DNA of 64,000 nucleotides from NCBI RefSeq assembly GCF_900188425.1, contig NZ_FZON01000014.1:1-64000 (forward strand). Reading direction: 5' to 3'. Position 1 is the first letter of the stretch, and each line of letters begins with the position of its first letter. The stretch comes from Antarctobacter heliothermus (GTDB taxonomy: Bacteria > Pseudomonadota > Alphaproteobacteria > Rhodobacterales > Rhodobacteraceae). This document shows positions 1-8,436 of the stretch, piece after piece. Position numbers and translations under genes: made by a program. The notes under the pieces are model-generated. The model had not been told where the DNA came from, did no database searches, and saw only the letters and a program-made list of their open reading frames with translations.

Positions 1-317
1 CGTGGAAGCCATCGACTGCAGGGGCTATCGCTCGGAACGAGGCGCTGCGCGCTTCGAAATACCTTGGCCGCGCCATCTGGAGAAAATGGAGCGGATACCA
101 CCGACGAAGCCGCGCCGAGACGAAGATGCATTGCGTGAAGCTGCTGGGGCAGAGCCTCATGGCGCGCGACTTCGATCGTCAGGTCGCCGAACTTCAGATC
201 CGCGCCGCCGTGCTCAACGGCTACACCGCGCTCGGCATACCCGTCACAGAGCCTGTGGGATAATTGCGTCCGGGGAAAGGGGAACTCCGGACGTTACCGA
301 CTTTGCGCAACAAAGCC
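1..317 (+). mobile_element. Right end of an IS5-family insertion sequence
   Basis: The window starts inside an insertion sequence. It holds the 3' part of the transposase gene, a short non-coding tail, and a terminal inverted-repeat-like end near 301-317 (ctttgcgcaacaaagcc), which resembles the GGCTTTGTTGCGCAAA ends of many alphaproteobacterial IS5-group elements read on the other strand. Directly after this end the reading frame of a metallophosphoesterase begins without its native start, so the element inserted into that gene. The left end lies outside the window, so element length and target duplication cannot be checked. The exact terminal base is inferred. Confidence 0.75.
3..263 (+). 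CDS. IS5-family transposase, C-terminal part (partial)
   Basis: An open frame enters from before the window and stops with TAA at 261-263. The translation contains the block GYHRRSRAETKMHCVKLLGQ and then LMARDFDRQVAELQIRAAVL, the well-known C-terminus of IS5-group DDE transposases. The final catalytic glutamate of this family normally lies in the block just before the MHCVKLLGQ stretch (here within RAETK). The gene has no start in the window because it is cut by the window edge, not necessarily because it is broken. It is probably still a functional element; only the last 86 or so codons can be judged. Confidence 0.85.
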   Translation, partial: WKPSTAGAIARNEALRASKYLGRAIWRKWSGYHRRSRAETKMHCVKLLGQSLMARDFDRQVAELQIRAAVLNGYTALGIPVTEPVG

Positions 318-1091
318 GTCCTCAGTGACCTGCATCTTGTAAAAGAGGGCGTGCTGTCGCATGGTCTGGACACCACTGAACGGCTGCGCGCGGGCGTGGC
401 GGCCATCAACGCGCGCCATGCGGATGCGGATTTCTGCGTGCTGGCGGGTGATCTGGCCGATCTGGGCGATGCCGAGGCTTATGAGCGGCTCAAGGATTGT
501 CTGGCCGATCTGTCGGTACCGCTGCATATCACTATCGGCAACCATGATAACCGCGACACGTTTCTGGAGGTCTTCGGTGCTGAATACGCGGCAGACACAG
601 GCTGTGTCGACAAGGTGATCGACGCTAAGGGCCAGCGGGTGATCTTGCTCGATTCTGCCGTCACAGGGCAGCATGGCGGGCGGCTGGAGCCTGTCCAGCT
701 TAACTGGCTGTCGACGCGTCTGGCCGAAGCGCACGATGTGCCAGTGACGGTGATCCTGCATCACCACGCGAACCCGCTGCGCACCAAGGTGGACCGGATC
801 ATTCTGGAAAACGGTCCGGAGTTTGTTGCCGTTCTAAAAACCCATGACCAGATCCGTCAGGTGATCGCCGGACATGTGCATTACACCTCGACCGCGATGT
901 GGCAGGGCGTTCCCTTCACCACGCTGGCGGGCGGGCACTACAATGTGACCATCCCTCTGGGCCCAGACGCCGACCCGGTCCGGCTGGACGGACCGGCGCA
1001 GATGGCCGTGGTGCTGTCGGATGATCAGCAGACTCTGGTGCATTTCGACAATTACCTTGACGCCAGTGTGGTCCTTCAAGCCGGGGCATAA
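264..1091 (+). CDS. Metallophosphoesterase (CpdA/GpdQ-like), 5' end replaced by IS sequence
   Basis: A calcineurin-like phosphoesterase that would hydrolyse phosphodiesters such as cyclic AMP or glycerophosphodiesters with two metal ions. The metal-binding motifs are in order: SDLHL (about residue 21), AGDLADLG (about 66), GNHDN (about 93), LHHHANP (about 167) and GHVHYTST (about 205). The native gene should begin just before the AVLSDLHL strand. Here the first 18 or so codons, from a TTG at 264 to about 317, are encoded by the end of the IS element, so the natural start codon and promoter are gone. The chimeric frame is open and could be translated from IS sequence. It lies upstream of ugp-type transporter genes in the same direction, which suggests a role in phosphodiester use. 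Family assignment is firm; the exact substrate is not known. Confidence 0.8.
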   Translation: MRPGKGELRTLPTLRNKAVLSDLHLVKEGVLSHGLDTTERLRAGVAAINARHADADFCVLAGDLADLGDAEAYERLKDCLADLSVPLHITIGNHDNRDTFLEVFGAEYAADTGCVDKVIDAKGQRVILLDSAVTGQHGGRLEPVQLNWLSTRLAEAHDVPVTVILHHHANPLRTKVDRIILENGPEFVAVLKTHDQIRQVIAGHVHYTSTAMWQGVPFTTLAGGHYNVTIPLGPDADPVRLDGPAQMAVVLSDDQQTLVHFDNYLDASVVLQAGA

Positions 1092-1341
1092 CGGCGCAGG
1101 GACCGAAGAGATCGGCCGGGATGCAATTGCATCGTGGCTAACAGATCAAGGCGGTAATCGCCCTAACCTGCGAGGGAACCAGCCTCTTCGCAGACCTTGC
1201 AAATTCAACACAAATTTCCTGAAAATATCAATATTTACAAATGTTTAGAGAAATCTTCACATATCATTCTAATGGATTTTACATAATCTGATTATGGGTC
1301 ACTGGCGCAATACGCTGCTTGGAACAAACTGGAGAAACCTC
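1092..1341 (+). promoter_or_regulatory. AT-rich leader upstream of the ugp-type operon
   Basis: This 250-base gap is much more AT-rich than the surrounding coding DNA, mainly from 1200 to 1300. It contains two perfect palindromes, ATGCAATTGCAT at 1121-1132 and AAATATCAATATTT at 1223-1236, which could be operators. I see no convincing PhoB box and cannot place -35 and -10 elements with certainty. A ribosome-binding site (GGAG, 1331-1334) precedes the ATG at 1342. The region is likely to carry the ugp promoter. Confidence 0.4.
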
Positions 1342-2676
1342 ATGAAATTTTCTGCTTTCAGCACGTCGGTGCTGGCGCTTGCCACACTGGCGGGTGCCGC
1401 TTCCGCCCAAGACAAGATCAAATTTGAATATTGGTATGGACTGAGCGGTCAGTTGGGGAACGCCGTGCAGGCGACCTGCGACCGTTTCAACGAAAGCCAG
1501 ACCTAGTATGAAATCACCTGCGTCGGTCAGGATGGCTATGCCAACGCAGTGCAGAACACGATTGCGGCTTTTCGTGCCAAACAGCATCCGACCATCGTAC
1601 AGGCCTATGATGCTGGCACCGCTGATCTGATGATGTCGGGCGAGTTTTATGCCGTGTCCAAGATGATGGCCGATTTCAACATAGAGATCGACTGGGCGAA
1701 CTACTTTCCGGGTATTTCCAATTATTACTCTTCGTCCAAAGGCGAACTGTTCTCTATGCCCTTTAACAGCTCGACCCCGATGATGTATTTCAACGTGGCC
1801 GACCTGAAGGAAGCAGGGATCGACACGCCGCCGGCGACGTGGGAAGCGTTCGAGACTGCAATAAAAGCACTCAAAGCGGCGGGGCAGGACTGCGCCTATG
1901 CCTATTCGCCAGAGCCCTGGATCGACCTGGAGCAGTTCTCGATGGCCCATGGCATTCCAATCGCAAGCAACAACAACGGCTATGACGGGTTGGACAGCGA
2001 GTATCTTTATAACACCACGTTGCACGTCAAGCACATGGAAAACATCAAGCGCTGGTATGACGAAAACCTGCTGGAAATCCGCACCACGCAAGGCGGTTTG
2101 AATTCACGTGACAGCTTTGCAAAGGGCGAATGTTCGTTCTACCTCGGCTCGATCGCAGGGCATGCAACGGTTGGCAAGCTCGTGGACGGTGCCTTTGACT
2201 GGGACGTGGCGATGATCCCGGTTTATGAGGGCACCGAGCGCAAGAACACGGTCGTGGGCGGCGCATCTTTGTGGGTTCTCTCCGGCAAGTCTGATGACGA
2301 ATATCGCGGCGCGGCTGAATATCTGAAGTTCCTCGCAACGCCCGAAAGCGAAGAATACTGGTCGACCAACACTGGCTATATTCCTGTCACCAAGACCGGT
2401 TTTGACGCACTGATGGCCAAGGGCTTTTACGACAATGCCCCCTACAAAGGTCGCGAGATCGCGCTGAAATCGCTGACATATACAGAGCCGGGCCCGCTGA
2501 CCCGCGGCATTCGGCTGGGCTGCTTCATTCAGGCACGCAGCGAATGGAGCAACGAAGTGCAGGCCGCCCTGCAGGGCAACAAGACCATGCAAGAGGCGCT
2601 GGATACGGCTGTCGCACGCTCTAACGACGTTCTTAACAAGTTCGCCCGCACTTATCGCGGCAAGCAACTGCCATAG
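1342..2676 (+). pseudogene. ugpB: ABC transporter substrate-binding protein (UgpB-like), interrupted by an in-frame amber codon
   Basis: The protein is an extracellular solute-binding family 1 protein, the periplasmic receptor of the sn-glycerol-3-phosphate type importer encoded next to it. It starts at the ATG at 1342 with a clear signal peptide (MKFSAFSTSVLALATLAGAA, cleavage near ASAQ-DK). The frame then runs into TAG at 1504-1506 after FNESQT and continues in the same frame as YEITCVGQDGY, and from there to the stop at 2674-2676 without another lesion. One substitution (for instance CAG to TAG) explains it. About 390 codons of good family sequence follow the stop. Unless the amber is suppressed or a sequencing error, the importer has no receptor from this gene. 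Confidence 0.85.
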
Positions 2677-2693
2677 GCATCGCTTTGAAACCT

Positions 2694-2717
2694 GTCCCCC
2701 GCCGCAAGGCGGGGGAC
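2694..2717 (+). terminator. Intercistronic GC-rich hairpin between ugpB and ugpA
   Basis: A perfect 10-bp stem (GTCCCCCGCC / GGCGGGGGAC) with a GCAA tetraloop is followed by CCCCTTTT. Such hairpins behind the binding-protein gene of ABC operons commonly stabilise the 3' end of the upstream message or partly terminate, so that the receptor is made in excess over the permeases. The short T run makes partial termination plausible. Confidence 0.7.
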
Positions 2718-2748
2718 CCCTTTTGTTGAACCATGGGACAGGCGGGCG

Positions 2749-3630
2749 ATGAGACGCGCATATTTCAAGAACAACTGGGTGGCCGCCTTGGTCGTTACGC
2801 CACAGTTGCTGATCATCTTCATCTTTTTCTACTGGCCGACCAGTCAGGCATTGTATTGGGCGTTTACGCTCGAACAGCCTTGGGGCGGTGGCAACGAATG
2901 GGTCGGATTCGAAAATTTCCGCTATCTTCTGTCTGATGACCGCTATTGGCATTCGGTCTGGGTCTCTGTTGTCTATGCGGTTTGCACCACGGCGCTGGCC
3001 ATGGGTATGGCGCTGATCCTTGCCTTGTTTGCGGACCGTCAGTTGCGTGGCTATAAGGGCGTTCGCATCGGCTTAATCTGGCCCTATGCGGTAGCGGCTC
3101 CGGCGATTGGCCTTGCGTTTCGCTTTATCTTCAACCCATCAGCTGGTGTTGCGAGCTATTTGAATTACGCCTTTCCAGATTTCTGGAACCCGGTCATGAA
3201 TGGGGATCATGCGCTGACAATGGTGATAATCGCTGGCGCGTGGAAGCAGGTGTCTTACAGCTTCATCTTCTTTCTGGCCGGGCTGCAATCCATTCCCCGC
3301 TCGCTGACAGAGGCCAGCGCCATGGACGGCGCCCGCGTGATGCGCCGAATGTGGGACATTCAACTGCCGCTGATCACGCCGACCGTGTTCTTTCTTGTGA
3401 TCATCAACCTCACCGATAGCTTTACCGACAGTTTCGGCATCGTCAGCACCATGACCTCGGGCGGTCCAGCGCGGGCGACCAACCTGATGGTCTACAAGAT
3501 CTATGAGGATGGCTTTCGCGGGCTCGACTATTCTGGGGCGGCGGCGCAGTCGATAATCCTGATGCTGCTGGTCGTCGCGCTGACCTTCTTTCAGTTCAAA
3601 TACGTCGAACGTCGCGTCCATTATAGCTGA
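2749..3630 (+). CDS. ugpA: ABC transporter permease, UgpA-like
   Basis: Inner-membrane permease subunit of 293 residues, one half of the translocation path of the ugp-type importer. It has the six-helix pattern of MalF/UgpA-type proteins: the first helix is around residues 15-35 (LLIIFIFFYW), and the cytoplasmic EAA loop is visible as EASAMDGARVMRRMWDIQLP about residue 188, which docks on the ATPase. The start at 2749 has a purine-rich stretch before it, and an overlapping ATG at 2733 is out of frame. It is followed after 10 bases by the partner permease. The closest named family is the sn-glycerol-3-phosphate importer, but related sugar importers have the same architecture. Confidence 0.85.
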   Translation: MRRAYFKNNWVAALVVTPQLLIIFIFFYWPTSQALYWAFTLEQPWGGGNEWVGFENFRYLLSDDRYWHSVWVSVVYAVCTTALAMGMALILALFADRQLRGYKGVRIGLIWPYAVAAPAIGLAFRFIFNPSAGVASYLNYAFPDFWNPVMNGDHALTMVIIAGAWKQVSYSFIFFLAGLQSIPRSLTEASAMDGARVMRRMWDIQLPLITPTVFFLVIINLTDSFTDSFGIVSTMTSGGPARATNLMVYKIYEDGFRGLDYSGAAAQSIILMLLVVALTFFQFKYVERRVHYS

Positions 3631-3640
3631 GGGTCCAATC

Positions 3641-4567
3641 ATGATCGAACGCACCCCCATCCTCAATATCGTTACCCATACGATCCTGTTCACCGGTCTC
3701 GCCATTCTTGTGGTGCCGATCTATCTGGTCATCGTCGCAGCCTCGCAGACCCTGCCGGATGTGATGGCGATCCCGGCCAAGCTGTTGCCCGGCGACCAGT
3801 TGATCGTGAACCTCAAGGCCGCATGGGTTGAGGCAGAGTTTGCAACGAAATTCACCAACACCCTGATCCTTGCCACCGGCGTCGTGGTGGGCAAGCTGGT
3901 GCTGGCGGCGCTGACTGCCTTTGGCATCGTGTTCTTTGACCACCGCCTGCGGATGCCGATCTTCTGGATGGTCTTCATCACGCTGATGCTGCCGCTTGAG
4001 GTCCGCATCGTGCCGACCTATGCGGTGGCGGCGAACGCGCTTTCGCCGTTTCAGTCGATCCTGGACGTCACTGGGATCAGCTGGCTGATCAACGCCACCA
4101 CCGGGGTCGAGGTCGCGCTGAACTGGAACCTTCTGAACAGCTACACCGGGCTGATCATGCCGCTGGTGGCCACGGCTACGGGGACGTTTCTGTACCGTCA
4201 GTTCTTTCTGACCATCCCCGATGAACTGGTCGAGGCCGCCAAGATGGACGGGGCAGGGCCGCTGCGCTTCTTGCGCGAAATCCTGATCCCGCTGAGCGTG
4301 ACCAACATGGCCGCCTTGGCGACGATCATGTTTGTGGTGGGCTGGAACCAGTATCTCTGGCCGCTGCTGATCATCACCGACCCGGCCTACGGTGTCGCGG
4401 CGGTCGAACTCAGCCGCCTTGTGCCAAACATGAACACTACTGGCGGTGATATTCCCAACTGGCACTGGGCCATGGCGGGTACGCTGATCGTCATGCTGCC
4501 GCCGGTTGCGGTCGTCATTCTGATGCAGCGCTGGTTTGTGCGCGGCCTCATCAACACGGATAAATAG
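3641..4567 (+). CDS. ugpE: ABC transporter permease, UgpE-like
   Basis: Second inner-membrane permease, 308 residues, MalG/UgpE type. The N-terminal helix is ILFTGLAILVVPIYLVIVAA, and the EAA loop is EAAKMDGAGPLRFLREILIP about residue 200. Its length is slightly above the usual 280-290 because of an insert after the third helix (about residues 125-160). It pairs with UgpA to form the channel. It lies 10 bases after ugpA and 9 bases before ugpC, a tightly packed operon. Confidence 0.85.
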   Translation: MIERTPILNIVTHTILFTGLAILVVPIYLVIVAASQTLPDVMAIPAKLLPGDQLIVNLKAAWVEAEFATKFTNTLILATGVVVGKLVLAALTAFGIVFFDHRLRMPIFWMVFITLMLPLEVRIVPTYAVAANALSPFQSILDVTGISWLINATTGVEVALNWNLLNSYTGLIMPLVATATGTFLYRQFFLTIPDELVEAAKMDGAGPLRFLREILIPLSVTNMAALATIMFVVGWNQYLWPLLIITDPAYGVAAVELSRLVPNMNTTGGDIPNWHWAMAGTLIVMLPPVAVVILMQRWFVRGLINTDK

Positions 4568-4576
4568 GGGGCCGAC

Positions 4577-5695
4577 ATGGCTGAAATTTCCATTCGCGAT
4601 GTGCGCAAATCCTATGGCAAGGACGAGGTCGTGCACGGCGTTGACCTTGCCATTTATGACGGCGAATTTGTTGTGATCATTGGGCCCTCGGGATGCGGTA
4701 AGTCCACGCTGCTGCGTATGATCGCAGGGCTGGAGGCGATTTCAAGCGGCGAGATCGCCATCGGGGGCAAGGTGGTCAATGATCTGGAACCGCGTGAGCG
4801 GGGCTGTGCGATGGTTTTCCAAAATTACGCGCTCTATCCGCATATGAGCGTGGCGGGCAACATCGGCTATGCGCTGAAGGTGGCGCGCATGAAGCGAGCA
4901 GAGCGTGACGCAAAGGTGGCAGAGGTGGCGCGGTCAGTCGGGTTGGACGAGTTTCTGGACCGCAAGCCGGGGCAACTGTCAGGCGGCCAGCGTCAGCGCG
5001 TCGCCATGGCGCGCGCCATCATTCGTGAACCAGAGGTGTTTCTATTCGACGAACCGCTCTCGAACCTGGATGCCAAGCTGCGCGTGCAGATGCGCCATGA
5101 AATCCGCCGGATTCACAACCGTATCGGCGCGACTTCGGTTTTTGTAACCCATGACCAACACGAGGGCATGACGCTGGCCGACCGCATGGTGATCATGAAC
5201 AAGGGCACGATTGAACAGATCGGAACTCCGGAAGAGGTCTATGACCACCCGGCTTCGGTCTATGTGGCGGGTTTCATCGGCTCGCCTTCAATGAATTTCC
5301 TTGCCGGAACTGTCGAGGCAGGCGTGGCAGCGATCCGGCTGGGAAATGACGGGCGCATCGACATTGCGGCAGAGCGTGCCAAGGCTTTGGATGGCAAGTT
5401 GGTGCAGATCGGCCTGCGCCCCGAAAACCTCAGCATGGTCGCGCCGGGAGCAGGGGCTATCACCGGGCATTTTGAATTTGCAGAGGAATTGGGATCGGGC
5501 CGCCTTTACCACTTTCAGTTCGAGGATCTGACGCTCACGGTCCTGTCCGCCGACAAGCACAGTTTTCAGCCGGGCCAAGAGGTTGGGCTGACCGCTGATC
5601 CGGTCCATGTGCACATCTTTGACGGCGCCACTGGCGCGCGGCTGGACACGCTGGAGCCGATGCGCCGACGTGCCTCGCTGGAGGTGGCGCAATGA
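4577..5695 (+). CDS. ugpC: ABC transporter ATP-binding protein, UgpC/MalK-like
   Basis: ATPase of 372 residues that drives the importer on the cytoplasmic face. Walker A is GPSGCGKST (about residue 36), the signature is [15 protein letters not shown] (about 134), Walker B is [12 protein letters not shown] (about 154), and the switch histidine lies in VTHDQ. The C-terminal third is the TOBE/regulatory domain typical of MalK-type ATPases that serve carbohydrate and glycerol phosphate importers. Its stop overlaps the start of the next gene (ATGA, 5692-5695), so the phosphodiesterase-like protein is translationally coupled to the transporter. Confidence 0.88.
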   Translation: MAEISIRDVRKSYGKDEVVHGVDLAIYDGEFVVIIGPSGCGKSTLLRMIAGLEAISSGEIAIGGKVVNDLEPRERGCAMVFQNYALYPHMSVAGNIGYALKVARMKRAERDAKVAEVARSVGLDEFLDRKPGQLSGGQRQRVAMARAIIREPEVFLFDEPLSNLDAKLRVQMRHEIRRIHNRIGATSVFVTHDQHEGMTLADRMVIMNKGTIEQIGTPEEVYDHPASVYVAGFIGSPSMNFLAGTVEAGVAAIRLGNDGRIDIAAERAKALDGKLVQIGLRPENLSMVAPGAGAITGHFEFAEELGSGRLYHFQFEDLTLTVLSADKHSFQPGQEVGLTADPVHVHIFDGATGARLDTLEPMRRRASLEVAQ

Positions 5696-6579
5696 TCACT
5701 CGGTTGGCCAGCTACAACATCCAGTATGGTAAGGGCAAGGACGACCGCTTTGACCTTGATCGCATCCTGTCCGAACTGGGCAGCCCTGATCTGATCGCCC
5801 TGCAAGAGGTCGAGCGCAACAACGCAGGCCGCGGTATGGTGGATCAGGTTTCAGAGATCGCCGCACGGCTGGATCACATGCATTGGGTCTATGGCCCCGG
5901 AATTGACGTCGATGCCTCAACCCTTGGCGCGGCCAAGCCCGACCATTGCCGTCGCCAGTTTGGCAATATGGTGTTGTCGCGGTGGCCGATCCTGTCGGTG
6001 ATCAACCATACCCTGCCCAAGCTCGCGCTCGCGCGGATCTTTCACCTGCAACGCACGCTGGTGGAATGCGTGATCGGCCATCCGCAGGGGCCGATGCGCT
6101 TTTGCTCGGTGCATCTGGACCATGTTTCGACAGGGACCCGCATGCCCCAAGTGGATTACATGGTGGATCTCATGTGTCGCGGGCAAGAGCGGGGCGCCTG
6201 CTGGGGCGGCCAGCTGAAAACCGACGACTGGATGGACCGCCCCGCGCCGCCTCAGCCGCGCAGCGCCATCATCATGGGCGACATGAACTTTGCCCCGGGT
6301 GGGCCTGAATACACGCGGGTCGTCGGCGATCTATCCAAAATGCACGGGCGAACGCTGCGCGCCACAGGCCTTGCGGATGCCTGGGCACTGGCGGGCCATG
6401 CCGAGGAGGCAGGCAATACCCTGCCACGCGAAGGGCGCGCACCTACGCGGATCGATCATTGTTTTGTCACCGCCGATCTGATCGCCTGCGTGCAGGCAAT
6501 GCAGATTGGCGATGATGCGGTAGGCTCTGACCACCAACCGATTTTTGTGGACATGGATCTGTCGGGACATCTGGGCTGA
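5692..6579 (+). CDS. Endonuclease/exonuclease/phosphatase (EEP) family hydrolase
   Basis: A 295-residue metal-dependent phosphodiesterase of the EEP (DNase I/AP-endonuclease/sphingomyelinase) fold. Motifs are ASYNIQYG (residue 7, metal asparagine), ALQEVERN (about 40, metal glutamate), CSVHLDH (about 140), MGDMNFAPG (about 198) and the C-terminal SDHQPIFVD with the catalytic Asp-His. There is no signal peptide, so it should act in the cytoplasm. It is the last gene of the ugp-type operon and overlaps ugpC by 4 bases. In this context I infer cleavage of imported phosphodiesters (for example glycerophosphodiesters) rather than DNA repair; that is not proven by sequence. Confidence 0.8.
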   Translation: MITRLASYNIQYGKGKDDRFDLDRILSELGSPDLIALQEVERNNAGRGMVDQVSEIAARLDHMHWVYGPGIDVDASTLGAAKPDHCRRQFGNMVLSRWPILSVINHTLPKLALARIFHLQRTLVECVIGHPQGPMRFCSVHLDHVSTGTRMPQVDYMVDLMCRGQERGACWGGQLKTDDWMDRPAPPQPRSAIIMGDMNFAPGGPEYTRVVGDLSKMHGRTLRATGLADAWALAGHAEEAGNTLPREGRAPTRIDHCFVTADLIACVQAMQIGDDAVGSDHQPIFVDMDLSGHLG

Positions 6580-6591
6580 CCGAGGGGTGAT

Positions 6592-7441
6592 GTGAATGGC
6601 ATGGTGTCACGTCCCCGGCACGGATTGTCCCTCTGCGCAGGCGGCGGAGGCTTGGATATGGGCCTCATGCTCGCCGAGCCCGGATATCACACCCGCGCCT
6701 TTGTCGAATGGGAGGACTGGCCCCGCGCCGTCCTCATCGCAGCCCAAAGCGCCGGATATTTTGCCCCGGCCCCAATATGGGACGATCTGCGAACCTTCGA
6801 TGTCAGCCCCTTTCACGGTGCCTTCGACATCGTCCTCGCCGGATATCCCTGCCAGCCCTTCAGCGCGGCCGGAAAGCGCGGTGGTGCAGATGATCCCCGC
6901 CACCTCTGGCCAGACGTCGCCCGCGTCATCGCCGAATGCCATCCTGCATGGGTCTTCCTCGAAAACGTCCCCGGCCACGTCAGCCTTGGCCTTGAATCCG
7001 TGCTGCGAGAGCTTTGGGCAATGGGCTATACGCCTGCGGCGGGCCTGTTCAGCGCGGCAGAAGTCGGCGCGCCGCATCAGCGGCTCCGCATCTTCATCCT
7101 GGCCCACACCTATGAGCCTGCATCCCGGCACCGCCAGCTACAACCCGGCAGGCAACAGCGACTTCACCCGCAAAGCCGAGGCACTGGCGTTGGGCGTCAC
7201 GACCTGGTCGACGCCCAAGGCGACGGACGGGGCCAAGGGTGGACCGGGCCAGAGCTATGGTTCGGGCGGGATGCCACCCCTGCCAGCGCAGGCGGCACAA
7301 TGGCAGACGCCGGTGGCGGACGATCAGATGGACCGGCTGCGCGGCAAGATCAACAGCCGGGGCGAGCCGAAGCTATCGGCCCAAGCGCTGCAATGGCCGA
7401 CACCGGCCGCGCAGAACTGGAAGGGATATGTCGCAGATTAA
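6592..7441 (+). pseudogene. Phage-type DNA (cytosine-5)-methyltransferase, frameshifted
   Basis: Frame 1 from 6592 encodes the N-terminal catalytic half of a C5 methyltransferase: LSLCAGGGGLDMGL (SAM motif I), the catalytic loop GYPCQPFSAAGKRGG, motif VFLENVPGHV, and the APHQRLRIFILA block. Near 7110 good coding sense jumps to the +1 frame, which reads on as SWPTPMSLHPGTASYNPAGN and then repeats of W-x-TP-x-A/V elements down to TAA at 7439-7441. This tail is typical of prophage and gene-module methyltransferases in Rhodobacterales. The target-recognition and final motifs are shortened or missing, so an internal deletion plus frameshift is likely. It sits beside a toxin-antitoxin pair and a tRNA fragment, in accessory DNA. 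Confidence 0.7.
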
Positions 7442-7636
7442 GGGCGGGACGCTCTAGTGCACCCATAGGCGGGAAAGATGTTTCGGACATGAACGGGATT
7501 GCAACTGCAAAGAATTCAAGTCCCTTTGCTCGATGCATTGTGGTAATCCGGACGCCAGGTGCGGACCGATCATCTGCGGCAGCTGCTTGTAGAATAACCG
7601 CCGAGACTGAATCTCCACCAGCCGAAACTTGCGTCG

Positions 7637-7954
7637 TTACCGGCTGCGCGCGCTGCTGCGCATGGCCCAGTCTGCGCCGCCATAGGTAACAGCGTAGACA
7701 AGCACTTCGGTTGCATCATCGTCAACAACGAAGGCAATGACGGCTTTCCGGCCTGCCGGAATAGCACGCAGGCCAGGAGCAATTTCATCGCGGAGACTGC
7801 CCTTGTGCGGCGTGGTCTTCAGCGTGGCGATGGCCGCCTCGATCTCTGCAAGTTTGTTGGTGGCCGCGTCAGGCCCCGCATAGTCGAGGATCCACTGCAC
7901 GATGGCATTAAGGTCACGCGCGACAAGAGGGTGGTAGCGAATGCGGTAGTTCAC
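7637..7954 (-). CDS. Type II toxin, RelE/ParE superfamily
   Basis: A 105-residue ParE-like toxin. The sequence has the family pattern: an N-terminal strand YRIRYHPLVARDL, a helical hairpin with EIEAAIATLKTTPHKG, and the core strands GLRAIPAGRKAVIAFVVDD and VLVYAVTYGG. Family members poison DNA gyrase or cleave ribosome-bound mRNA. The charge pattern is closer to ParE than to RelE, but the target cannot be read from sequence. It overlaps the antitoxin gene by 4 bases (7951-7954), the standard arrangement with antitoxin first. Confidence 0.8.
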   Translation of the reverse strand: MNYRIRYHPLVARDLNAIVQWILDYAGPDAATNKLAEIEAAIATLKTTPHKGSLRDEIAPGLRAIPAGRKAVIAFVVDDDATEVLVYAVTYGGADWAMRSSARSR

Positions 7955-8220
7955 GCGCCGCGGGCCACCCCGATTGTGCGGCGGGCGGCGGCGAAGGCGT
8001 CGTCATGGTCTATGAAGGCCTCGCGTGGTGTTTCCATCCGGGCGCGAATCTCGTGCGCGAGGGCCCCAAGGGCCACGTCGCGTTCCTGTTCGTCCTGCAT
8101 CATCTGTTCCAGCGCGGCCGCGACTGCGGCGCTCTGGGTCGCGAATACGCCTTGCCCCACCTTTTCCGACAGGAACTGGTGGTGACGGTCAGTGAAGCTG
8201 AGAGTGGTTTTGACGGTCAT
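7951..8220 (-). CDS. Type II antitoxin, ParD/CopG-like ribbon-helix-helix
   Basis: Antitoxin of about 89 residues. The N-terminus TVKTTLSFTDRHHQFLSEKV followed by QSAAVAAALEQM is the ribbon-helix-helix DNA-binding fold of ParD proteins; the charged C-terminal half would wrap the toxin. A GTG at 8226 is possible, but the ATG at 8220 has the better ribosome site (AGAGG five bases upstream). A perfect palindrome at 8235-8249 just upstream is the likely autoregulatory operator. It is the first gene of the two-gene operon. Confidence 0.8.
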   Translation of the reverse strand: MTVKTTLSFTDRHHQFLSEKVGQGVFATQSAAVAAALEQMMQDEQERDVALGALAHEIRARMETPREAFIDHDDAFAAARRTIGVARGA

Positions 8221-8234
8221 GCGCACCTCTATGG

Positions 8235-8249
8235 TATGACTGAGTCATA
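8235..8249. promoter_or_regulatory. Palindromic operator of the toxin-antitoxin operon
   Basis: TATGACTGAGTCATA is a perfect 15-base palindrome (7-base arms around a central G), 14 bases upstream of the antitoxin ATG at 8220. Ribbon-helix-helix antitoxins bind such sites and repress their own operon together with the toxin. The half-site TGACT/AGTCA recurs in GTTGACTC copies at about 8351-8370, which might be extra binding sites. Confidence 0.6.
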
Positions 8250-8407
8250 TACTGGATTGGAGCGATGGTTTCAACCGTGGCGGATGCAGCGCGCTGCTGG
8301 ACGTACCCAAACGCAAAAAGCCCCTTGGATTTCAGAGGGACTCGCAAAACGTTGACTCAGCGTTGACTCGTTTTTGCAGAGTCCATACACAAGTGTTTTG
8401 GTCGGAT

Positions 8408-8436
8408 TCTAACCATTTGATATGGTTAGATTTTTT
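8408..8436. terminator. Strong factor-independent terminator-like hairpin next to the tRNA fragment
   Basis: TCTAACCAT / ATGGTTAGA forms a 9-bp stem with a TTGAT loop at 8408-8430, followed on the + strand by six Ts. On the + strand nothing obvious is transcribed into it; on the - strand it lies directly after the CCA end of the tRNA-Met fragment, where a tRNA transcript would end. It may be the original terminator of the tRNA gene that donated the fragment. Confidence 0.6.
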
